DNA from: Betaproteobacteria bacterium
Lineage (GTDB): Bacteria > Pseudomonadota > Gammaproteobacteria > Burkholderiales > Casimicrobiaceae
Direction: 5' to 3'
Length of the DNA stretch: 64,000 nucleotides
NCBI GenBank assembly: GCA_013298695.1
Contig: JAAFIS010000008.1
Coordinates: 62,001 to 126,000, forward strand
Below the pieces are notes generated by a model. The model did not search any database. It was not told where the DNA came from and saw only the letters and a program-made list of their open reading frames with translations. The position numbers and the translations under genes were made by a program. The stretch's first letter is position 1; every line of letters begins with the position of its first letter. Below are positions 8,575 through 16,971 of the stretch, piece by piece.

Positions 8575-9858
8575 TTATGGATATAGCCCGCGCAGCTCAC
8601 GAGCTGCGAGTACGCGAGTGCACGCAATGATGAACGCCGCTGTGCGCAGCGACACTTTGTGTTTCTCTGACGTATACACAACCGCTTTCAATGCTTCGAC
8701 CATGATGCGCTCGAGTCGGTCGTTGATCTCCGATTCTGTCCAGAAAAAGCTTGAAAAATCTTGCACCCATTCAAAGTAGCTCACGGTCACGCCGCCCGCG
8801 TTGGCGATCACGTCCGGTACCACTTTGATGCCGCGATCATGCAGGATGTCATCAGCTTGCGGTGTGGTCGGACCGTTCGCGCCTTCGACGACGAGCTTCG
8901 TTGAGAGGTTTTGTGCACGCTCTGCGGTGATTTGATTTTCCAGCGCTGCGGGCACGAAGATATCGCTTTTCAACGCCCAGAATTGGTCTTCGCTGATGGC
9001 TGACGCGCCCTTGAATTCGGTGAGTTTGCCGCCTGCTGCGACGTGGGCAAGCGCCGCGTCAACGTCAATACCGGCTTCGTTTCCAATCGAGCCGCTCGCG
9101 TCCTGCAATCCAATAATTTTCGCTCCCGCATCACGAAAGAGACGTGCGCCGATACCGCCGACGTTGCCAAATCCTTGCACAACGATCCGTGCACCAGTGA
9201 TGTCCATTTTCATCGCGCGTGCTGTTTCACGCGCGGCGATGTACACGCCGCGTCCCGTCGCTTCTTTGCGACCCAAAGAGCCACCGAGCGCGATCGGTTT
9301 GCCAGTGACGACGCCAGTTGAGGTCGCACCGGTATTCATCGAATAGGTGTCCATCATCCACGCCATGATCTGGTCGTTAGTGTTGACATCGGGCGCCGGA
9401 ATATCTTTATCTGGCCCGATGATGAGACCGATTTCACTGGTGTAGCGGCGGGTCAAACGCTCGAGTTCAGGGCGTGTGAGGGTTTTCGGATCAACACGAA
9501 TTCCGCCTTTAGCGCCGCCGTACGGCAGATTAAGTGCCGCATTTTTGACCGTCATCCACGCCGAGAGCGCCATCACCTCGTCGATGGTGACGTCGGGGTG
9601 GTAGCGAACGCCGCCTTTGCCCGGCCCGCGTGACATGTTGTGTTGCGCCCGAAAGCCTTCAAAGTGCGCGACCGTTCCGTCGTCGCGGTTGATCGGAATA
9701 TCGACCGCAAGCACGCGTTTGCAGCGTTTGAGCGTTTCAACCCATTTCTCGAGATGCCCTAAATGCGGCGCTACGCGGTCAACCTGTTGAAGGTAGACCT
9801 GCCAAGGACTGTTGGGATTGTTTGGAACGTATGAGAGCCCGGATTTGCTCGAATGCAT
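8575..9858 (-). CDS. gdhA: Glutamate dehydrogenase (Glu/Leu/Phe/Val dehydrogenase family)
   Basis: About 427 residues from the ATG at 9858. Catalyses oxidative deamination of glutamate to 2-oxoglutarate, or the reverse, in the cytoplasm. Visible motifs are [11 protein letters not shown] and [10 protein letters not shown] around the catalytic lysines, [17 protein letters not shown], and the Rossmann motif [15 protein letters not shown]. The C-terminal half has [13 protein letters not shown] and [17 protein letters not shown] longer frame starting at 9963 adds 35 residues with no family similarity, so the internal ATG before [19 protein letters not shown] is preferred; neither start has a strong ribosome-binding site. 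The gene is followed by a good terminator and lies divergent from a glutamate/aspartate-type binding protein, a sensible functional pairing. Coenzyme preference cannot be read off reliably. Confidence 0.92.
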   Translation of the reverse strand: MHSSKSGLSYVPNNPNSPWQVYLQQVDRVAPHLGHLEKWVETLKRCKRVLAVDIPINRDDGTVAHFEGFRAQHNMSRGPGKGGVRYHPDVTIDEVMALSAWMTVKNAALNLPYGGAKGGIRVDPKTLTRPELERLTRRYTSEIGLIIGPDKDIPAPDVNTNDQIMAWMMDTYSMNTGATSTGVVTGKPIALGGSLGRKEATGRGVYIAARETARAMKMDITGARIVVQGFGNVGGIGARLFRDAGAKIIGLQDASGSIGNEAGIDVDAALAHVAAGGKLTEFKGASAISEDQFWALKSDIFVPAALENQITAERAQNLSTKLVVEGANGPTTPQADDILHDRGIKVVPDVIANAGGVTVSYFEWVQDFSSFFWTESEINDRLERIMVEALKAVVYTSEKHKVSLRTAAFIIACTRVLAARELRGLYP

Positions 9859-10129
9859 GAAAAGTGACGCTAGCTGCCCGCTTTTTGGGTGGGCGCTGAA
9901 CGTTGAGTGAAGGAAGTCACGCAATGTAGGGGTTTCTGCGCGCGCTCGCCAATGCTTTTCCATTCAAAACTTATGCAAAAAACCGATGACAGGCATAGAA
10001 AGTGCAACTACATTTACCGAACGACGTGCCGAGCAGAGCGGGTAGGCGTGGTCGAAAAAGCAAGAGCGTGCACACGCCTACGTTTGATTGACAGGTTGTA
10101 TTTTTTTATTGGTTTCCGGAGGTTGTGGA

Positions 10130-11008
10130 ATGGGTTCAGTATCTCGATTCGTATGCAGTTCGGCTGCGTCAGCGTTATGTTTTGTCGCCGCGGCATCAGT
10201 ACATGCCGATACTTTGGCCAAGATAAAAAAATCGGGTGAGTTTGTGCTCGGGCATCGCGAAAGCTCATCCCCGTTTTCGTTTAACGCGGATAACGGCACT
10301 GCGGCCGGTTACACCGTAGACATTTGTTTGCGCGTCTTTGAGCAAATCAAAGAAGAGCTCAAAATGAAGGACCTGAAGCTCAAATACGTCGCCGTGAAAC
10401 CCGCCGATCGGATCGCCGCGGTGAAAGACGGTCGCATCGACGTGGAATGCGGATCAACGACCAACACCGCCGCACGGCAAAAAGACGTTGCGTTTAGCTA
10501 CACGACGTTCGTCGCGGGCGCACGATTGCTCGCGAAGAAAGACGCGAAGCTCGGCGACATCGACAAGATGAAGGGTAAATCGCTTGCCGTCACCGAGAAG
10601 ACGACGACGGAGCGAGTGATCAATCAAACCAACGCCGAGCGCAACTTAGGCCTGAAGATCGTGGTCGCGAAAGATCACCCTGAAGGCTTCAAGAAAATGG
10701 AAACCGGCGAGGTCGATGCGGTCGCCAACGACGACGCGCTTTTGCTCGGGCTTGCAGCGCGCGCGGCAAACCCTTCGCAATACGATTTTGTTGGGAAGTT
10801 TTTATCGGTCGAGCCGTACGGAATCATGTTCAGAAAAGACGATCCGGCCTTCGCGGCGGTTGTTGACAAAGCCGTCGGCAAGCTTTTCGGCACCGGCGAG
10901 ATTTTCAAGATTTACGCCAAGTGGTTTGAATCGGGCACGTTCAAATTGCCGATGAACCAATACATGAAAGAAAACGTGCGCTTGCCGAACAAATACGGCG
11001 TGCAATAG
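10130..11008 (+). CDS. Amino-acid ABC transporter periplasmic binding protein (GltI-like)
   Basis: About 292 residues with a signal peptide ending ASVHA before DTLAKIKKSGEFVLGHRE. The mature part has the family-3 solute-binding fold (bacterial extracellular binding proteins, SBP_bac_3). Blocks such as SSSPFSFNADNGTAAGYTVD, RIDVECGSTTNT and FSYTTFVAGARLLAKK resemble the glutamate/aspartate binding protein GltI. The start at 10130 follows a textbook ribosome-binding site (CGGAGG, 10117-10122); an upstream in-frame start at 10088 is rejected because it precedes that site. No permease or ATPase gene is next to it, so the membrane partners must be encoded elsewhere. Its position divergent to gdhA fits glutamate uptake feeding catabolism, but this is inference. 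Confidence 0.87.
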   Translation: MGSVSRFVCSSAASALCFVAAASVHADTLAKIKKSGEFVLGHRESSSPFSFNADNGTAAGYTVDICLRVFEQIKEELKMKDLKLKYVAVKPADRIAAVKDGRIDVECGSTTNTAARQKDVAFSYTTFVAGARLLAKKDAKLGDIDKMKGKSLAVTEKTTTERVINQTNAERNLGLKIVVAKDHPEGFKKMETGEVDAVANDDALLLGLAARAANPSQYDFVGKFLSVEPYGIMFRKDDPAFAAVVDKAVGKLFGTGEIFKIYAKWFESGTFKLPMNQYMKENVRLPNKYGVQ

Positions 11009-11084
11009 GCATTTTGAGTACTGCTTGCGCGCGAAAAATCCGTGCAAAGTTGTTGGTATTGCGCGTTCAGCTTATCTTTTAAAA

Positions 11085-11169
11085 CGCCCATTCGTATGGG
11101 CGATGCTCGAATATCGGCGTTATATTGATATAGTATCGAAAGTAGTGTTTATCCCCGTATAACCGCCGG
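11085..11169 (+). repeat. Paired-palindrome intergenic element, copy 2 (diverged right arm)
   Basis: 85 bp. The left arm is a perfect 7-bp hairpin, CGCCCAT-tcgt-ATGGGCG (11085-11102). The right arm (atccccgtataaccgccgg, about 11151-11169) keeps only the CCC...GG frame. It lies between the convergent binding-protein and flavodoxin-fold reductase genes. The spacing matches the other copies. Confidence 0.5.
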
Positions 11170-11220
11170 TGTAGAGATAAGTCCGGGTGTTAACCAATCG
11201 TCGGCATCCACACTCAAACC

Positions 11221-11739
11221 CTACACCGCGCCCATCGCTACTGCGTTTGCGACGGCAGCGCCGAGTTCTTGCGCGGCGGCTAAGTCAGCCGAGCGCAATT
11301 CGCCTTTTGACGACCCCGCTTCACCGCCAACACGCCGTGCGATCAAGCCAGGATGCATTCGTTTCATGCGCCAACCGGTCACGATGCGTTCGATGCTGTT
11401 TAGCGCGCCGCTACCGTCGTTGCCCGCGCAAATCATCACCGCGTAAGCACGACCCGCGAGCACGCTGTCGACGCCGCCGCCGAGCGCGGTGGTGTCGGCC
11501 ATGCACGCGTAGAAAAGTCGATCAAACATTGCCTTCAGACTGCCGGCCATGTAGCCGAAGTTCTCAGGCGAAGCAAAGATCAGCGCATCGCTCGCCAGCA
11601 AATCCTCGCGCGTGCATACGTCTGCGCTGCGCGTAAGCGTGAGCACGTCATCGCACTCATGGGCACCCTCGCAAAACGCGCTCACTAAAGCACGAGTGCC
11701 GCCGCTCGCGCTGGCATGGATGATGGTGATGCGTTTCAT
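11221..11739 (-). CDS. Flavodoxin-fold NAD(P)H-dependent oxidoreductase
   Basis: About 172 residues from the ATG at 11739 (MKRITIIHASASGGTRALVSAF), which directly enters the first beta strand and phosphate loop of the flavodoxin fold. ASPENFGYMAGSLKAMFDRLFY is the second flavin-binding segment typical of NADPH-dependent FMN reductases and related quinone or iron-complex reductases. A longer frame from 11784 adds residues without similarity. Cytoplasmic, FMN-dependent; the electron acceptor is unknown. The gene stands alone between a paired-palindrome element and a divergent UDG-family gene. Confidence 0.8.
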   Translation of the reverse strand: MKRITIIHASASGGTRALVSAFCEGAHECDDVLTLTRSADVCTREDLLASDALIFASPENFGYMAGSLKAMFDRLFYACMADTTALGGGVDSVLAGRAYAVMICAGNDGSGALNSIERIVTGWRMKRMHPGLIARRVGGEAGSSKGELRSADLAAAQELGAAVANAVAMGAV

Positions 11740-11945
11740 TGCTGGGAGTGTAAGACGGCTCGCTGGCGCTCGTAGGTGCACCATCCATCGGTTCTACGCA
11801 TCGCGCGACATCAAACCGTCGCTTACAACGTGTCGATCGCGTAAGAGGCATCGAAATGCCGGCGAAGGCGCGGGATTGAACGCGCTTAGAACACTACAAA
11901 CGCCCGGCAACTCGCGAGTTCCCCGCGTTAGATATAACTACGAAG

Positions 11946-12524
11946 ATGCCAAGCCTTCCAACTCTTCTGAAATCCGTTCGTGCGTGCACCATTTGTAGCG
12001 CTCATTTGCCGCTGGGGCCGAGACCGGTGTTGCAGTTATCCGTGAGCGTGCGAATCTTGATCGTTGGTCAAGCGCCTGGGCGAAAGGTTCACGAATCGGG
12101 CGTACCGTTTGACGACGCAAGTGGCGACCGTCTTCGCGCGTGGCTTGGCATGTCGTCGACCGAGTTCTACGATTCGAAACAGGTGGCAATCCTGCCCATG
12201 GGTTTTTGTTTTCCCGGAACAGGGCGCTCAGGTGACTTGCCGCCGCGAAAGGAGTGCGCCCTCGCGTGGCGAACTGAACTGCTTTCACATTTAAAAAACG
12301 TCCAGCTCACCTTGGTCATTGGGCAGTATGCGATGCAGTTTCATATGCCTGAATCCCCCGCGAACGTGACGGACGCCGTCAGGACTTGGCGCGACTTTTG
12401 GCCGACGGTCGTTCCGCTCCCACATCCTAGCCCCAGAAACAACATCTGGCTCAAGAGAAATTCGTGGTTCGAGCAAGAGCTCATTCCACTGCTTCAAACG
12501 CAAGTTCGTGCGGTGCTTCGATGA
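11946..12524 (+). CDS. Uracil-DNA glycosylase superfamily protein
   Basis: 192 residues. The family's motif A region is ILIVGQAPGRKVHESGVPFDD (from about residue 37) and the C-terminal motif is PLPHPSPRNN, as in the UDG superfamily. A CxxC pair (Cys14, Cys17) near the N-terminus recalls the iron-sulfur-containing families, but the other two cluster cysteines are not obvious (Cys88 and Cys104 are possible). The motif A residue after GQ is Ala-Pro-Gly rather than the Asp-Pro-Tyr of family 1, so it belongs to the 'UDG-like' group whose substrate is often unproven. A DNA base-excision repair role is likely but not certain. It appears monocistronic. Confidence 0.82.
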   Translation: MPSLPTLLKSVRACTICSAHLPLGPRPVLQLSVSVRILIVGQAPGRKVHESGVPFDDASGDRLRAWLGMSSTEFYDSKQVAILPMGFCFPGTGRSGDLPPRKECALAWRTELLSHLKNVQLTLVIGQYAMQFHMPESPANVTDAVRTWRDFWPTVVPLPHPSPRNNIWLKRNSWFEQELIPLLQTQVRAVLR

Positions 12525-12771
12525 TTGCATCCCCCGCTAATAAGCGCGGCGATCTTTGTCCCCGTCATCCTAAACTGGAACCCGCCGGTAGTCCACCGCG
12601 AAAAAACGCTTTTGAATGACCAATGCCCGAGGCTCCTTGGCGATAGTGTGAGCGCTCGTACAAATTCAAGCGTCAGCAACGCGCTTAGCGTCGACGTAGT
12701 GCCTCTGCGAAAAGCGGCGAAGACTCGTGCGCGTGTCTACACTCCGCCCGCGGCGTTGCACACTGGATAAG
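12525..12771. other. Gap between UDG-family gene and terminator, no supported gene
   Basis: An 81-codon open frame (12525-12770, TTG start directly after the UDG stop) fills this gap and ends right before the terminator at 12772. It has no ribosome-binding site, no recognisable domain and no hydrophobic pattern, so I do not call it. Otherwise I see nothing structured here. Confidence 0.35.
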
Positions 12772-12799
12772 AAAAAAGCCGCCCGAAGGCGGCTTTTTT
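12772..12799. terminator. Bidirectional intrinsic terminator
   Basis: AAAAAAGCCGCC-cgaa-GGCGGCTTTTTT, a 12-bp perfect stem including the A/T tract with a four-base loop. It has a T-run on both strands, so it can stop the minus-strand OmpA/Ig gene, whose stop codon is about 28 bp away, and any plus-strand transcription coming from the UDG-family gene. Confidence 0.93.
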
Positions 12800-12827
12800 G
12801 TTTTTCGATTTAAGGTTTGCGAAACGT

Positions 12828-15053
12828 TTAAATCGGGTCTGTCAAAGTGACCGTTGCGGTTGACGTTCCGCCTTTGCCATCGCTGATGGTGTAGGTGAAT
12901 GTCGTGCGCGTGAAGCAGGTGCTTGCGCTGAAACTTACGTTGCGTCCGTTGGCACCGATAGTGACGCTGCCGACGCTCGGTTGCGTGACTGACGTGATGC
13001 TGAGTGTGTCGCCATCAGGGTCGCTATCGTTTGCGAGCAGATTGAGCACCGTAGGTGAGGTGGTGCAGCGCAAAATGTATTCGTCATTGCGCGCAACCGG
13101 TGCGTTATTCGGTACTGGCGCAGGCGTCAAGGTGACGTTGACCGCTGCTGATGCCGTGCCGCCCTTGCCATCGCTGATCGTGTAGCTGAAGGTATCGCCG
13201 CCGGTGCACGTTGCGCCCGCATTCGGGGTGTACACAATTCGATTACCGGAGATCACCGCAGTGCCTTTGCCGGGCACGGTAACGCTGGTGATGGTGAGCG
13301 CGTCGCCATCGGGATCGCTATCGTTGCTGATCACGTTAATGGTGATCGGCAAACCACAGGTAGCAGACACCGAGTCGGCGACTGCTGCCGGGCCGCGGTT
13401 GAGATACGTTTTGGTGCCTAGCGTCGTGGTTTGCGTGAACGCAGACCACGTGTAGGTGTCAACCGTTGTTTTGTGTGGCACGCTGTTGCGAAGCGCGCGC
13501 GACATCCATGGATCCGGTTGATCCTCAACCACTTCGCGCGACACCTGGCGATCAATCATCGGACGTTGCGGTGCCGGTGCGGCGGGTGCCGTCGGCGGGG
13601 TTGATGGGGCGACAGCGGCCACCGGCACGCGCACATCATCCATCCGTTCTTTTACGATCACCACGTCGGTATCGGCGCGACGATTGCGGAAGCTCTGGCC
13701 CTTAACTTCAGGATACTTTGGCGATTTACCGGCTTTTGCGTCGGTAGAAATCACGTTTGCAGGGACGCCTTTCGACACCAGATATGCCTTGACGGCGTCT
13801 GCACGTTTTTGCGAAAGCGGGAAGTTGTTGCGATCCGATCCGGTTGGACACGTGTGGCCGACGACCATCACTTTGAGCTCAACGTAGGGTTGTTGAGCGG
13901 CAATGCGCGCAACTAGCGCATCAAGCTCTTTCATCGCGGCAGGTTTCAATCGCGCCGAACCCAAATCGAAGTAAGTTTCTTGCGCGTCTTTGGTGTCAAA
14001 GCGCACCGCGCGCTTCTCCATTTTGAACTGCGGCTCTGCCGGAGCAGCGGCCACCGCTTGCGGGGCTGGCGCAGGAGCCGGCGGCGTCCAGTTAGGATCG
14101 GGCACGCGCTCCGTTGTGGTGATTGTTTTTGTGAGTTTGCTCGGACGGAAAGTAGATTTCGGCGCGCCAAATTCGTAGCGCAACATCGCCATGCCGCGCG
14201 TATCGCTGCGGTCATCGATCAGCTGGCCTTTGCGGCGCAGCGCTTCGCCCTGCAGCGCTACGGAGAAACCGGAGCCTTCGAAGAATTTTTCAAGGGTTAG
14301 CGAACCGGTAATTTGCGAGGGCTTGCCGCCTAAGCCAGTCCCGTTAACGCAGGCGGGGCCGATCAATGGCAAGCTCAACGGCGTCGCAGGATTGCTGCAG
14401 GTTACCGACGAGCGTGCTTTGCCCCATTCGTAGTCAACACCGGCCGTCAAGCGAAGCAGCGGACCTGAATAGAAATGTCCGACGCGGGCGCCTACGCCCC
14501 AGTCGAATGCGCGAGTAAAGAGTCGTGCGTTTTGCACGACGGAGTAGTCTTGACGGAAATTGCCGGCAGCATCGCTGCCGTTGAAGAAACCGGGCGTCGA
14601 AGTTGTGGCCTCAGCGGCGAGTTTGTCGCCGCTAGCCGCTTTGCTCAGGTACGTAGTCCAGAACCAGTTTTGATACTCCTGGCCGCCGCCCAAGGTGAAC
14701 TTGCGGTGGTCGCTATCGGTGATGTCAAACGCACCGAACACTTTGTTGACCGCAGTTTTGCCGCCGTTGGCCCAATGATGTGAGAGCTTCAAGCCGCCCG
14801 AGCGCTTTGCCGCCCAGAGCTCGCCAAGCGTTGACGAAGTTTCGGAGCTTTGTAGCACTTGGAACAATTCACCGCGTGCGTCGAGCTCGCTATCCCAGCC
14901 GAGGCCAACACGAGTGTCACCGCCTTGATAGAACAATGAGGCACCGGGCGTTGGCTTGGGCTCTGATGTGGATTGCGCAAGCGCCGGAGAAACAATTGCG
15001 CCGCCAAACAACAGGATGGCAAGCGCGGCGGGTGTTTTTTCTGTGGGTTTCAT
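12828..15053 (-). CDS. Large OmpA-family outer-membrane protein with two C-terminal Ig/cadherin-like domains
   Basis: 741 residues. Order: signal peptide (1-26, ending SPALAQS); a region of about 290 residues with alternating aromatic beta-strand segments (GLGWDSELDARGELFQV, GALFDITDSDHRKFTLGGG-like stretches) that looks like an outer-membrane beta-barrel; a Pro/Ala linker; an OmpA-C peptidoglycan-binding domain around residues 355-470 (YFDLGSARLKPAAMKELDAL, VVGHTCPTGSD, FRNRRADTDVVI); a second linker; then two tandem Ig-like domains (about 550-740), each with NDSDPDGD, an LTIT- or LSITSVT-type strand and FTYTISDGKGGT. Each Ig-like unit has a Cys pair. OmpA-C domains usually close the protein, so the Ig extension is unusual. 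A ribosome-binding AGGGG precedes the ATG. It probably anchors the outer membrane to peptidoglycan and exposes or packs extra adhesive domains. Confidence 0.8.
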   Translation of the reverse strand: MKPTEKTPAALAILLFGGAIVSPALAQSTSEPKPTPGASLFYQGGDTRVGLGWDSELDARGELFQVLQSSETSSTLGELWAAKRSGGLKLSHHWANGGKTAVNKVFGAFDITDSDHRKFTLGGGQEYQNWFWTTYLSKAASGDKLAAEATTSTPGFFNGSDAAGNFRQDYSVVQNARLFTRAFDWGVGARVGHFYSGPLLRLTAGVDYEWGKARSSVTCSNPATPLSLPLIGPACVNGTGLGGKPSQITGSLTLEKFFEGSGFSVALQGEALRRKGQLIDDRSDTRGMAMLRYEFGAPKSTFRPSKLTKTITTTERVPDPNWTPPAPAPAPQAVAAAPAEPQFKMEKRAVRFDTKDAQETYFDLGSARLKPAAMKELDALVARIAAQQPYVELKVMVVGHTCPTGSDRNNFPLSQKRADAVKAYLVSKGVPANVISTDAKAGKSPKYPEVKGQSFRNRRADTDVVIVKERMDDVRVPVAAVAPSTPPTAPAAPAPQRPMIDRQVSREVVEDQPDPWMSRALRNSVPHKTTVDTYTWSAFTQTTTLGTKTYLNRGPAAVADSVSATCGLPITINVISNDSDPDGDALTITSVTVPGKGTAVISGNRIVYTPNAGATCTGGDTFSYTISDGKGGTASAAVNVTLTPAPVPNNAPVARNDEYILRCTTSPTVLNLLANDSDPDGDTLSITSVTQPSVGSVTIGANGRNVSFSASTCFTRTTFTYTISDGKGGTSTATVTLTDPI

Positions 15054-15204
15054 GATTGCCCCTAGTTTTTCGAAAAAGTATCGAGGTCGAGTCTAGCAAA
15101 CGGATGCACAAAAAACGAGCTATTTCAGGCACTTGGGCGCGTTTTCAGAGCGCGCGGTCACAGGAAAACGTCAATAACCGCGCCGAACTTGAAAGACGCC
15201 GTCG

Positions 15205-15894
15205 CTAAGTGTTGGGTAAAAGCGAAATCAGCAAATCCAGGCCGCCTACGTTGATCGCGACGGGCACTTGTTCGCGCACCTTTGGCTTGGCGTGGCACGC
15301 GACGCCAAGCGTTGCAGCGTGAAGCATCGGCAAATCGTTAGCGCCGTCGCCCAAAGCAACGGTCGCGTTGCGCGACGCTGGTAGCGTTGCGGCAAGAAAT
15401 TTGAGCATTCGTTCTTTTTCAAGCGAGTCAACGATTGCTCCGCACACCGCGCCCGTAAGCTTTCCATCGTGTTCGCCTAACGTGTTTGCCCGGGTATAGG
15501 TGTAGCCAAAACGGGTGCGCATTCGCTCGGTGAAATAGGTAAATCCACCGGAAATTAGCAAGGTTTTTACTGCATGCGCGTTCGCGTAACGCATCAGATC
15601 TTCGAGACCCGCCGCGGGGCGCAAACGCGATTCGTAAACCTCATCAAGCACTTTCACCGACAAGCCTTGCAAACACCGCACACGTTGGCGCAGACTCTCC
15701 TGAAAGTCGAGTTCGCCGCGCATGGCTGCCGCAGTTATCGCTGAGACCTCGGTTTTCACGCCCGCGAAATCCGCAATTTCGTCGATGCATTCGATGGTGA
15801 TCGCGGTGGAATCCATGTCCATCGCGATGAGCCCAACGCGATTGATGGGGATGGCGCGATCTGCGGGTAGACGATTGGGTTCGTTGGAGGACAT
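15205..15894 (-). CDS. serB: Phosphoserine phosphatase
   Basis: About 229 residues from the ATG at 15894. HAD-superfamily motifs: nucleophile Asp26 and general acid Asp28 in AMDMDSTAI, Ser in LLISGGFTYFTERM (motif II), and ALGDGANDLPML (motif IV). It removes phosphate from O-phosphoserine, the last step of serine synthesis, in the cytoplasm. It is the short form without the N-terminal ACT-like domain of E. coli SerB. A frame reaching back to 15960 adds 22 non-conserved residues and would run into the paired-palindrome element at 15942-16024, so the internal start is preferred. Neighbours are unrelated. Confidence 0.9.
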   Translation of the reverse strand: MSSNEPNRLPADRAIPINRVGLIAMDMDSTAITIECIDEIADFAGVKTEVSAITAAAMRGELDFQESLRQRVRCLQGLSVKVLDEVYESRLRPAAGLEDLMRYANAHAVKTLLISGGFTYFTERMRTRFGYTYTRANTLGEHDGKLTGAVCGAIVDSLEKERMLKFLAATLPASRNATVALGDGANDLPMLHAATLGVACHAKPKVREQVPVAINVGGLDLLISLLPNT

Positions 15895-15941
15895 CGTGAG
15901 GCAAAACACTCGGTGTAAGGTGAATAAAGTTTTCTGCGCAA

Positions 15942-16024
15942 GCCAGCATGAGTTGGGCAAAAAGCGGATTTAATGATTAACTAGATAATTACAGTAAACT
16001 GTACATATGCCCAATTAAATAGGC
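15942..16024 (+). repeat. Paired-palindrome intergenic element, copy 3
   Basis: 83 bp. Left arm gccagcatgagttgggc (15942-15958) and right arm gcccaattaaataggc (16009-16024). The middle is AT-rich and holds an extra small inverted repeat, ACAGT-aa-ACTGT (15991-16002). It lies between two minus-strand genes, upstream of serB and 32 bp past the stop of the MBL-fold gene. Confidence 0.75.
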
Positions 16025-16056
16025 GTTGTGATGCGGCAGCCATAGTAAAAAAGTAG

Positions 16057-16971
16057 TTAGCCATTGCGTACGCGATCACCGTCAACTCTCAATTTTCCGG
16101 CTTTCACACCTTCCTCCACCAGCCAGTGTGCAAACGCCTCGTCGCTCATTCGAAAGAACGCGGCGTTGTAGTCGCGATGCACGCCAACGTTGTGAACGTA
16201 GGCCGGAAGCTCTGCGAGTGGCATCTCATCGCGCCACATCATCGAATAGATGAACATGCCTTTCACCACGTTGCGAGCGATTTTCATGTCATCGGCGGCA
16301 AACGCCTCAAGTTTGTCGCTCGCGCGCTTCAGTGCGCCTGAAAAATCGGTGAACATGCCGCCATGCCCTGGGATTACCAAGCCGACATCAAGCTCTGCCA
16401 AACGCTTAAACGTTTCGCGTTGCGCGGCGAGCGGTTTCGGATCAATCGCCTGCGGCACGACGAAGCCGAAACCGTGTTGCCAGAGCGCATCGGCAGAAAT
16501 CAAAACGCGCAAACGTTTTGCGTACAACACTACAGAGCCCATGTCGTGACCAGGTGTTGCAACCACATCCCAGCGCTCGCCGCCAAGTGTTAGTTGCGAG
16601 CCCGCTTCAATCGTTGAGTTCCATGTGAAGGGTTCCGCCTGTTGATCAGCGTACGAAAGCATCTGATCCGGCGAATCCCAAGCGTTGAGCATCTCTACTT
16701 CGCTGCTTGGAACGGCGAGCGTGGCGCTTGGGTAAGCGCGCTGGACAGCGGCGTTGCAGCCGATATGGTCGCTGTGAATGTGAGTATTGATGATCCGCGT
16801 GAGCGGCACGTTGTCCCACGCATGGAGCGTTTCTCGAACGCGCCGCAGCGTGACGTCGGCAAATTTTACGTAGCCGGTATCGAGAAGCGTCGCACCGTTG
16901 ACGTCGCGAAACATCACGTGATTTGCCGATAGCCAATCGCGCTCAATGAAGCTGATACTTTCGAGCAGCAT
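16057..16971 (-). CDS. MBL-fold metallo-hydrolase
   Basis: 304 residues. The metallo-beta-lactamase zinc motif THIHSDHIG (His64, His66, Asp68, His69) is intact, followed by TPGHDMGSVVLY (third metal-site His) and VIPGHGGMF. The substrate is unknown; the family spans thioesterases, lactonases and related hydrolases. No signal peptide, so cytoplasmic. Its ATG overlaps the stop codon of the upstream threonine ammonia-lyase gene by one base (TAATG), so both are translated from one message and the hydrolase may act near the threonine/2-oxobutanoate pathway, although nothing in the motifs says so. Confidence 0.85.
   Translation of the reverse strand: MLLESISFIERDWLSANHVMFRDVNGATLLDTGYVKFADVTLRRVRETLHAWDNVPLTRIINTHIHSDHIGCNAAVQRAYPSATLAVPSSEVEMLNAWDSPDQMLSYADQQAEPFTWNSTIEAGSQLTLGGERWDVVATPGHDMGSVVLYAKRLRVLISADALWQHGFGFVVPQAIDPKPLAAQRETFKRLAELDVGLVIPGHGGMFTDFSGALKRASDKLEAFAADDMKIARNVVKGMFIYSMMWRDEMPLAELPAYVHNVGVHRDYNAAFFRMSDEAFAHWLVEEGVKAGKLRVDGDRVRNG

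Noticed and set aside
9859-9963. Extended N-terminus of glutamate dehydrogenase
   Set aside because: 35 extra residues not found in the family and no ribosome-binding site; the internal ATG matches the family start.
12525-12770. Plus-strand open frame of 81 codons ending right at a terminator
   Set aside because: TTG start with no ribosome-binding site, no domain or hydrophobic pattern; the coincidence with the terminator is suggestive but not enough.
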